The notes beneath the pieces are model-generated. The model saw only the letters and a program-made list of their open reading frames with translations. It ran no database searches and was not told where the DNA came from. This document shows positions 53,993 to 64,000 of a stretch of DNA of 64,000 nucleotides, one piece after another. The position numbers and the translations under genes were made by a program. How positions within the stretch are numbered: the stretch's first letter is position 1; each line of letters opens with the position of its first letter. This DNA is from Opisthorchis felineus. Taxonomy: Eukaryota > Platyhelminthes > Trematoda > Opisthorchiida > Opisthorchiidae. The stretch covers positions 45,863 to 109,862 of the forward strand of contig SJOL01009733.1 of the NCBI GenBank assembly GCA_004794785.1. The letters are read 5' to 3'.

Positions 53993-56900
53993 GTTTATCA
54001 TGGCCGTCGATTTACCTGATGCAGGCCCGCGAGCAACAAGAGTGGCGGTGATTGTGCAAGCACACATCTACTTTCGGATGTGAAGACCAAGTTCAAAATC
54101 AAACTCCTGGCAAACTGAATAGATTAACCAAACAACTCACCAACGATTTCTGAGGAGATAGGACATCCATGTATATTAGCTTGAAAATAATGTCTTGCCC
54201 GTCGAGCCGATGAAGTCTTTGGTTAAACGTGATATATGCAAGGCGGTATAGTAAATTTGTGAAGCTAAGGTAGCTTAGATTTTACCAATTTGTGAGAATT
54301 TTTTGAAAGGTCAGACAATATGTCGAAAGGAATGACGAATATTTTTCCTGGCTAGCTTGTTTTGGCTAAACAGGAATTCATGGGGGGTTGTAAAATTACT
54401 AAGGATAGTGGGAGCCTGGCATAAGTCAACGTACCCAATTAACCTCGAAAACAAAAAATATATATCTGATGAATTTGTTCACACTTATTCAAGCATTTCA
54501 AAGTAGAATGTCCGTATCCAAAGACACACAATCCCCATCAATCCTAGCAGGTTAACCTAATGTCCGCTCAGAAGAGCAATCGAGGAATTTTTCTTGAACT
54601 CTGCAACTTATTCGGTTGAGTCGAGTGACCGTAAAACAAAGATGTTTATGTAATCTGCTGCATAACCCTTACATAATCTGTCAGCGTGTGATATTTACGC
54701 ACGAACGTGTGAAAATCTTTCCCAGCTTTCTGAAATTCCACTTTGCCGATAATACTTTCTGTAAGGACTGGAGAGTGGACATTTAATATACCTGCATTCA
54801 ATAACGATTTAACGCTAGTTCACTCCACTTGCAATCTTGAATACGACATTTAATCTCTGCGGATGTAGAGGCCTCAAGTGATACGTTGTCACGAGGCATT
54901 CATAGCTATCCAGCTTGAAAGGATCAATGGTGTTATGCAATATCATCATTCTTCAAGCAGCTGAGTAACCACTCGAAAACCACACAAACCTCTAGGCCCT
55001 CTATTCATTCATCAAATCAGTCCACTTTTCTGGGTTGTCAACCGTGTCAGTGTTGGCTCATTTTGGAAGTTGTTAGGCATCGCGTTCAGGGAGGAGAAAT
55101 ACATCTGCGTTCGTTTTCGATTTGCGCATGCGCTTCTATCAGCACAAAGTTAGATGATAATACGTGTTTGATGGTTGGCCCGAGGAGATCGATAGTTGAA
55201 ATGCTGTAATACGCATTTTATACAAGGTCAAGGATTGAAGGTGAGCAAATTAATTCGTGGTGATTGAAGCACTCATTTTAGGTAGTCGGTGGTTTGTGCT
55301 CACTTTCTCATAGTGACGCCCGATCAGCCACCAAATTTTTCCAAACGGACGATTAGGTGAGCTAACCAACGAGCATCGTTGGATAACAGACGTTGTTTGT
55401 GGCTAGATGCAGACAAAATCGCTTTGTTGTTGCGTTTCTAGATTTTGAATGTTTTCGTTTTCGCCTGATGTTATGAATTTAGGCAAAAAAGTCCATAAAT
55501 AAACGGTAAAATGGAATGCGCCATTTAATCAGCTACTCCGCAGTTATGCTGTATTTGGCACACTTTCCCATTTCAACCACTTGCCCTAATATTCTGCACT
55601 CAGGTGAGCACATTTATCAAGACAACCTTGCAAAATCGTTAATTTTCACCCCGTGATAGTTACCCTTCTTTGGTGTGGTAAAATAGGATGCACGCTATCA
55701 ACTTAGGGCAAAGTAGTATCAGTCGCTTTACTCCTCCTAGTGTCGACCGAATATTTAGGGACCAAAATGAATCGGATGCAACCAAGCTCTTGAGCAGTTT
55801 TGGCTTTAAGGAATCATTGATAACATCAGTGGCCATACTGAATTTCGTTTATCTCTGAAATGGTAAAATTACCGCGTTGCATTTTAAAGACGAATGGTTT
55901 GGGTAGCGCGACCAAATGCAGAAATTTAGAAATGCGTGTACTGCCATAAATATACAAATGCGCGTGCCAATATCTACCAACCGGTTAATTTGAGTTGCCT
56001 GCATATGGTGGAGGATACACATGATAGAACATTTGTGCCGAAATTCCAGGATTATGCGAGGAGCGCTTTGCAGGTGTTTAAATGGTTCTGTTGCATTTTG
56101 CCAACTGAATGTCCGCTTTATATTCACACTTGCGTTGACAATGTGACATAGTGAACAGATAGCCACAAGTTAAAATGTCTGTCCAATGTAGAGCACCTGA
56201 GTTTAGGCAAATTGATAAAAGAGTATAACATTAGAGACCCCAAGTAACGTAAGCAATGCCAAATGAGTAATGCAATCACTTCCGAAAATGTTTTGCAGGT
56301 GTTTAAACCCATATGACAAACGACAATCGTAAAACTGTAGTTGCCCCCGATTAGTCATTTATTTTGAAAAATAACCATTTGCTATTTTCCTATGGCAATT
56401 CGGTGAAAACATACAAATGATACGTTTCTGAATGCGCATCTGTGTGTGAGGCCTTGGCAGGCATGTCGTGATGATGACTTACAATACTACCTTTCTATGT
56501 GGTTGTCTATGGGAACAGTGTCTACGTCTCAGATAATTTCGGGAAGTTCTCACCGTCCTATCAAACATCCTCAGAGCCACATGCCTGGAGTGATTGATAC
56601 GAAGCCTACTAGATCCACTGGGCAAGCTTTCTTAGTCTAACATGGTGAAACTGAAACCAGAAAGGCAAGAATAACAAGGAGCGATTAGATTGAATACGAC
56701 TTAAAATTTCCAGAAGACACACCTCTGAATAAAGTTTGTCTGATTCTTTCCTACTGAAAAAAGGAAAGAATGAATGTCTTCAGCTGCAGAAAAAAATATC
56801 AGCCTGGGAGTTGCTGAAATCAACAAATTAATGGCTTAGTATATTAAACCAAAATTAACCAAGATTTGACCGACATACACGCAAATAACATTTGGGAATG

Positions 56901-59600
56901 CCGCATGTTCAACTGCTGATCTATTTAGGTACGCATTCACCCCACTGAATTGAGCAAACCCTAAGGGAAGTTGCAGGTTTGATGTATAGACAACTGGGCA
57001 TTGTTCACAACATCTAAAACTCTGTGGAGCACAATCTCAGTCTCATATGAATATTCAAGCACATTTTATGACCCTAGCCCCACAGTATGTTCCCTTTCAG
57101 GAAGTTGATTCCAAATTACCTGTAAATGACCAAAAAAGTTTTGCTAACCAAATTTTTCGGTGTTGGACGAAAAGCATTTGCGTCACAGAATGCGGAAACT
57201 CGCGTATTTATCGCAGACATATTCGCACGTTTTTAGTCTTCCTCCTTCCGTCAGTGGTGATTGAAGAATTGACCCGCCATCCAACAACATTGGCTTGGTC
57301 TAATACACAACAAAGCGTCTAACTTCAATTCGTAGTCCATCACGACCTCACAGTCAGTTCCAACATGCGAGGACAGAAATAGGCGGCAGCTACTGCAAAC
57401 AACGCTGAGCGACATTTTAGAGGTTACGCAGTGTTGACTACCTAACCACCTGTGTTAGACTGGTCTAAATCTCTTTCCCGGACCAGTTCGCACACGCTAG
57501 AAGGTCCTGTTATTCTTATCCTGCCACATACATATTTCACTGTGATTTCCTGAGGAATAAACTGGCCACCTCACGTTAAATATGATATCGCCCTAGCAAA
57601 GTGCACAGCGTAGACATAAGCATAGAGGATGGTAGGATGCTAAGCTTCACCAAAACCCCGTTTTTCGTTAAAATCTACAACACTAAATGGGTAAAAAGCA
57701 TGGGCTACTTTTTTCATCCTTACCGAAACTAGCTAGCGGCGAACTTTCAGGAATCTCTCCGCATTTAACCAAACATCTTATCATTTATCTAACAGCCAGA
57801 ATGCTGTATGTTCAAAGCTGCCTTGAATTCGTGTTATTCTAAACCCAGTGGATCCAAAACGTCTGGAGCAAGTGACTCACCGCTTTTTAAATTAGATGAA
57901 ATTTAGGTGCAGAACCAAATCCCTCCAGTGGTGATTCCGTGAAAGTCCATGATTTTTCTCTCACGTTCGGGCTTCGTTAAAATCTTGGTTTCAACAATAA
58001 AGCAAAGTGTAGTGCAGAAAAAAGGAGTAACAGAAGATGTGGCAACTTGACCAACGCACCATTGAGGACTAATTATCAAAAATCACCGCAAAACTCCAAC
58101 CGAAGTAAAAATACACGTGATTGCAAAGTGAAGTGACCAAAATTAAACTGCGCAGGACTGCGAGGTTCTTGCTTTGCCTTTCCGTGTAGCACCGCAATAC
58201 ACTTTGGGTATGTGTTTTCTGATTACGCCCAAACAACCTATAAAACCAAATATAGTCCTCTGCGCCGTGAACACAGCGGCGGTTCTCGCGATTATCGCAC
58301 TCAAATTAGAGAATTTAGTAGACTATCTATCGCGCTAGACAACTCGAGTGGTTGACCAAACTCGAAATCGCGTAAAACAAGGACCAGCGACAGGATTCAG
58401 GCGATACGTAACCTAGATCTGGAGAAGCAGTAACTCTTGTATCCACGAGTGAAGACTTAAAGTTCCGCTTTGTCAGGACCTTGAAAGAAGGAAGAAAAGA
58501 TGACACATAAGGGACACACGGCTTGACTGACTTTAAAGCGGAATATTTGAGCTCCTGCGAGAAGTGCGGTTTGCACAGTGGGAGTCCCAGGCAAACCAGG
58601 GGGACAGTACATGAATTAGGTATCTAAGATGTACAAGGTTGCCGACGGCAGTGTCATTCCAACACACCACTTATGGTCGAATATACATCCATCCGTCAGG
58701 TAAAAATACTAGTTCGACTTTTGATCGCAAACGATTTCTGTTAGTTTGCGTGCTTGCTGCACGAATCAATACTAATGTAGAATCTCTATGTAATCAGGCT
58801 GCTTCTGACCACGATAAGGGAAGAATCAGCTGGAATCAGTGAATCAGCGCGGTTTGTGAACCAAAAAACTGAACTGAGCTTTTCAGTTGCTGGTCATGGA
58901 AAGAACTTTAAAGCAATAGGCCGCGATCCTTCTGGCTGTCAGGCAAATATTCACTAGCCTCAATCGTCAATACTCACCGCAGAAGTCCATCTTGTTCTAT
59001 TTAATTGTTATGATGCGCGTTCTGTGCTGAACAAGACAGACGGCCTTTTGCAGAGCAAATCAGAACCATATGCGAATGTCTTACACACTAAACCACCTAC
59101 ATATTAGCAAAATGTAGAGGGACGATTATGTGGCTGGCGTAGCACACCTTTTAAAAATAGATCTCGAACCGAAATGAACTCGTCGAATATTTTACCAGGT
59201 AGCGGTTTACGTCAGAATAATTGTTTGAAACAAGTTTTCGTCTTGTTTTGTCAGAACTCAGTGGTGAGTAGCACGTATAATTTATTCACCCCGGTTATGT
59301 AATACGTGAGCAGTTAGAACGAGTGACCAAGGTCCTTAATCGCACACTCACTCCGGTAGAAAAAAACATTATTAGCCAGCCAACTGTATAAACTACTTCA
59401 CGGCTGCACGTTTTACGCACACTCAGCCGTTTGTTTTGCTATTTTGAAAATCAAAATGGGTCAGTGTTATTGAGTAAAGGAAGTTAAACAGAGACTTTTC
59501 ATTCACGGCCCGTCAGACTAAGGTAGGTGTAACTTAAAGGCTTTGAAAATGTTATCAGTGTAGTAACGTCGTGGGAGTGTGGTGAAGGGTTATTCAGGTG
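53993..59600. other. Unassigned 5.6 kb
   Basis: Many short frames, the longest about 105 codons (55849-56166, minus), overlapped by an open frame on the other strand. No domain, RNA gene, simple-repeat block of note, or relation to the A-D modules was recognised. Confidence 0.5.
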
Positions 59601-62600
59601 ATCAGCTGGCGCCACCTGACGTCTAACAGAGCCACTGATCTGGCCTGGTGACTGATGTGATGGTAATGAGTAAAGCCCAGAAAGCTAGAACCGGATACCG
59701 TGTTTTGCAAACAAAACCAGAGATTCCATTCCTGCTGGTTTTCAGCCATCCAGGTTTCCTCGCCCTTGTGCGCTTCAAGACGCTTATTCGTTTTTTCTGC
59801 ACACCTGCATTATTTGGTACAATCAGGCGGATAGACACCCTCCGAGTTGGCGATTAAATGCGGAAAATCGCCCTCCAAGCTTGTTTCGTGGTATTTCCGG
59901 TCTCCTGATAAAAATTTTTGGAGAGCAAAGAAGGTTTTCACTTGAAACGCGAAGTGTCTGAGTTACGAAAATTCGCTTGTCTATGTGGGTTTTATACGTA
60001 TGGGTCTGCACTACATACCAGCATGCCTTCTGGTCTGACCAGGGGCAGGAGAAGACATGCTGTTCTGGAATCCCTTTCCGCTTTGTCTTTCCTTAGAGGA
60101 TATAGTTCGAAAACGACCGGAGGAACGCATGGACGAAAATCAGGAATGGGTAGAAAATCTTCACGATGCTGAGGGAAATGGTCATTAAATCCGACCTCTT
60201 AGTTTCAAATCGTCTTAGTTTTTCTCTATTAGTGCCGATAAATGATTTAATGCAAAATCAACCGCTGTGAACCATGATAGGCTCCGAACTAACTGTCAAA
60301 CTTGTTTCACACTTTATCGGAGTTTCAACAACTTATCTCAGACAAACATGGGGCAATTGTTCAAAAGGAAACTCAAGTTAACTTTGCGATCCCGATCATT
60401 GATTAAGCTCACCTCTCAAACGTTTCATTGGCATTCCGCACATATGACTATTAGCGACTGACCATTTAATCCAAACCTCCTCTCTTGTGTCAACTGCGGT
60501 GATTCCGTGGCTCGGCTTGCTTGGAAGTTTCCCTGATGGAACAAAGACGGATAGAGAAGTGCATACTCTCAGACAACGACGCTTGTACACATCACTGGAC
60601 GACGTTTTCAGTCTTTTAGCAACATCTGTACAAACTACTATAAGGAAGCGCTCTTCTCTTTCGTCCGCTTCACAGTGAACTTGTCGGCTAACCACGTGGC
60701 CCGTTAAACATCGGAATCAACACAGTCGGCAAATGGAACAATATTCTTTAGCCAAATGTTTGGAACCATGGGCCGTAAAGAAGCCACCTGGTTTTGCTGA
60801 AAACGGTAGCCCGGAAGGAACGTCAGCGCTCTCTGACAGGCCAAAGTGTCCAGTGGTGTTCCCCGAGGTTGGAATCTGAAAGGTATCTGGGTTTGCCTAT
60901 TCGACAGCATGACAACTGATGTGTTCTAGCAGTACCCTGATCCAAATATTAGTTGTGACAATCTCAGTAAAATGCTCATTATAGCCTTTCAACAGGTGTT
61001 ATGGGTTCCTGGAACGTTTTCAATTATTAAACCATCGGAAGTTCCGGTGTGTTACTAAAGCCGGTTTTCCTTTCCAAACCGAAAGTTTAGCAACTAAGCT
61101 AAATTTTTGCATCGACAGCTCCCGAGGTTGAACCGCACAAAGCACACTTGCGTTCAATATTTGACAAAGACAGCGGTGCGACAAAACAAGCCTGACCCAA
61201 GAAATTGTTTAGAATCTATGGTAGTGTAGGACAGCAGGACCAAATTTGGCAAAACCATCGCAAAGTTGCAGAGGGAATGAAATTTCCGGTGGACAAGATG
61301 GCGCTTCGGGATTTCGCTTCCAGTTGTAAAAGTTAGCCTGGCACTTCTGTATACAGGCATTTCCTTGTTCAAATAATCGGATAACTACCCAAGTGGGCAT
61401 TGCTATTCCCCGACATTGTAGCTAGATCTTCCATGGACAAGCAAATGTTGGATGCCTTCAATTGCGGGAGCAAACTCGACTCATTAGACATGTTATATCG
61501 TCATTAATCGGGATCTTTGCTATGAAACGCTTCGGAACGAATATATGTTTTGAGAGAATTGGCTTGAAATCTGACTGTACATCAGTAAGATTAAACATAT
61601 TAAAACCTTACCTTTGTCAACCCTTTAATTTTCGCACCGCACACTCGAAGTCGTGATCTGAGCACCCACCCAAACTCATAATTGTAAAAGCGTCAGTGAC
61701 CCTGTCAATCCATCTTTTGTATCCTCCTGAGGACTGCGCGGAACCGGTGCAATATCCCCGTCGGTACGTCTCCAAATTCTCATAAACTCCGGCTGTTTGG
61801 AATGTGCTTTAAAAATTACTTTTGTTTCTCCGCGATATACATGGGAGCTCGTTTTACCTGTATCCCCTGAATAACTAGATGCATTTTTGTAAACCGCATT
61901 GCTTTTATGAATCCCCGAAATGGACCTTTCAGTATTCAGATCGTGTGACCAGTGAGTTTTAAGACATGTTGAGCTGTTTTTTGCACGCCCCTTAATGGAA
62001 TACAACAATGAATGCAGAATAGCCGAAGTTGTGTCCCTGCATCCTCTTTTCAGTCTGGTAAAACCACTCCAGCACTAAAAGCTGGCACCCCCAAAGCAAC
62101 CTTGTGAAATGCATTTACACGCTTTAACCTGAATCTTTGAAAAGTGGGTTACGAACATGAATATATTTAGCTTTCATGCAACCAGTGATCCGCTGACTGG
62201 AGCACTTCAGATCACATCAAAGAACGTGTAAGCTTGGATATGAGCGGACAATCATCTCGCTGAAGACCGAACGTGTGATTTAGACACAGTCTCACGGGTG
62301 TTCGAAATAACGTCTTTTCTGGACGGTACCTGCCTGTGGTTCATTGATCCTACCAGCATGAACCGAAAGTCCCCGTATCAGCGTCCCCCTCCAATGGGAC
62401 TCCGTGTAAGCTGACTATACGATCCCTCACCTGTCCGACTTTTTATTGAATTCGACTCTGACGGATACCGAACTCGTGTGCCGCCTAGACTCTTAAATCT
62501 GTTGAAAATAATTGCGTGCACTAGAGTGGCTTATTGGTTATATTTGATACCGTTGTAAACGTTTACACAGAGATTCCATATTCAGATCTATACATCTGAC

Positions 62601-64000
62601 GATGGCTTGATGTGGCTGGAATATTGCTCCAAATTTGTCGGGTCGACAAGAAATGCCTTTCAGCCTCATGCTTGTTACAGCAAATGGTGCACTGAATGAC
62701 ATTCTGTACAATCTCCGTGAACAAGCAGCGAGTAAGTTTGAACTTTCCGAATATTTTCAGTTGTCCTAGATTTTTTCTGTCATTAATTTCCAATCAATCT
62801 CACGACCGCCGGCCTGTTTGGTGGTCTGCATTCAGCCGGAGACCTACTGTGAAAATGTATCTCAAGGCCTAGGACTGCAAGTCCAATCTCACACCACTGA
62901 CAACCGAAACGCTGCCTACAAATTAGCATTTTGCTGTGTGAGTTGGTGCTTCTCAACCCGGGTTAATTTCTTTCAGATACAATCACTCTTGGACGATTGG
63001 GATAAGTATGTCATACTCTTTCACGGGTTGTCTGAAACCCCTGGACCTAAACACATCTAGTCACCGACGGACTAACACTGAAAGAATGGAAGCCCTTGGC
63101 TACGAATCTGTTTATTAGCAGACACAAACTAAGCACTTACAAGCCATTAGACACGAAAGCAAATGTCTCATATGCATAGAGCTTTTGAAGGCTGAACATT
63201 CACATGCGTCCCTTTGAACTTTCCTCGACATTTACCGAATATTAAATGTCAGTAAACGAATGCCGCGAAGCGGTTCCGTAACAAAGTCCGCCTTCCATCA
63301 GATGCGGGGGCGGAGCCTGGACACCGGACCATAGAAACTTGTGTGCTTCATCAGTAGTATACACTGTTCCACCACTGCTAACAACATCGGACCGATCGAG
63401 GAGTGTGGCAAGTTTGGGCAACCCTGAGAGACAAAGCTGGATAACTTTGCTTAGTAATCTGTCTTGCCCTGATCTTGACACCATCGTCGCCAGAATTCTT
63501 ACTCCATGTGTGAACATTCTCCGTCTTTAGCCACTTGGGACCGATAACCCAATTCGGGGACAGAGCTTTGGCCTGGTTGCCGGATTTATGGTGTCGTAAA
63601 TCACTTGGTATTGTAAGTACTGCAATCATACTGCAAGCTTGTTGTTACAAGGAAACATGTGACGGCAGAAACAAATAGGGGGAGTGATCACCAGGTTGTG
63701 GTAGACAAAAGACTGAAAACGACCAAATGTGAAACACTCGTTGATGTGACTGTAAACTGTGAAGAAGGCTAGCATTCTTGCCACATATCGCTTCCCACAT
63801 CTATCGCGCGACTTCGCATCATCAAAGACAGTAGTTCAGCACACTTGAGATTGGGTTTGAAGTGTCAAGCAAAGACGTCTTTCAGTTGCGCGTTGAACAT
63901 TAAGGAGGTGCTCATAGCCGTGTGTTTCGAATCATTAACTGCAAGCTAAACCCAAGTTGATGACCATAGTCGCTAATGCAACGTTCTTCTCACTTCGACC
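59601..64000. other. Unassigned 4.4 kb
   Basis: Frames at 59918-60172 (plus, 84 codons), 60396-60695 (minus, 99), 61676-62008 (minus, 110) and 63242-63517 (minus, 91) show no motif I can name. Base composition is slightly less AT-rich than to the left, which would suit decayed retroelement sequence, but that is only an impression. No gene is supported. Confidence 0.4.

Noticed and set aside
53327..54083. Frames of about 200 codons at 53327-54083
   Set aside because: They consist almost entirely of undetermined bases from the N gap.
1..64000. CRISPR array, integron, prophage or other bacterial defence system
   Set aside because: No regularly spaced repeats with unique spacers, no ribosome-binding-site-preceded gene clusters and no compact coding were seen; the content is eukaryotic repeat DNA.
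1..64000. Hammerhead ribozyme of the schistosome SINE type
   Set aside because: Scattered CTGATGA words occur (for example near 29186 and 54467) but without the paired GAAA segment and stems at suitable distance.

Overview
This window looks like a repeat-dominated, gene-poor stretch of a flatworm genome, most likely a digenean trematode. Three things point there: a tRNA-derived SINE whose reverse-strand translation carries a phrase I associate with trematode repeat-derived predicted proteins; a Penelope-like retroelement relic; and a Ty3/gypsy element of Mag-like character. The assignment is an inference from element types, not from any host gene. No bacterial-style operons, rRNA genes, functional tRNA genes or CRISPR arrays were seen, and no host protein-coding gene can be named with confidence.

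Layout. Positions 1-18200 are mostly a network of old, degenerate repeat modules (called A, B and C here). They recur in the same relative order, are interrupted by a SINE (2803-3000), a gag-like scrap near 8600-8800 and a decayed gypsy integrase (16080-16345), and return at 20520-22440. Positions 18199-18845 are a 5'- and 3'-truncated Penelope-like element on the minus strand, bordered by a short inverted repeat. Positions 19401-20423 (minus) hold a 340-codon open frame with a 25-residue internal repeat; just beyond its end lies a purine tract plus TG that could be the start of an LTR. Positions 22667-29280 carry a second degenerate repeat family (D), and 29832-30850 hold shorter duplications.

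The best-supported feature is a compound Ty3/gypsy retrotransposon at 32417-39341, organised LTR-internal-LTR-internal-LTR and bounded by one 5-bp target duplication (ATTAC). Its first internal region has a 2-nt gag frameshift but a complete protease/RT/RNase H/integrase frame with all catalytic residues visible. Its second has an open gag but a UAG at the gag-pol boundary and a deletion of about 2.4 kb that removes RT, RNase H and the integrase core. The middle LTR differs from the outer two through most of its U3.

Positions 40730-51247 are a direct tandem duplication of a unit of about 5.25 kb, the two copies meeting at a single N. A 2.6-kb core is almost identical between copies while the flanks differ by several percent. 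The rest (51248-64000, with a 535-base N gap at 53458-53992) shows no supportable gene.

The elements do not form a pathway. What links them is mobile-element history: insertion, recombination between LTRs, possible gene conversion, and possibly assembly collapse or haplotype duplication at the places marked by N.
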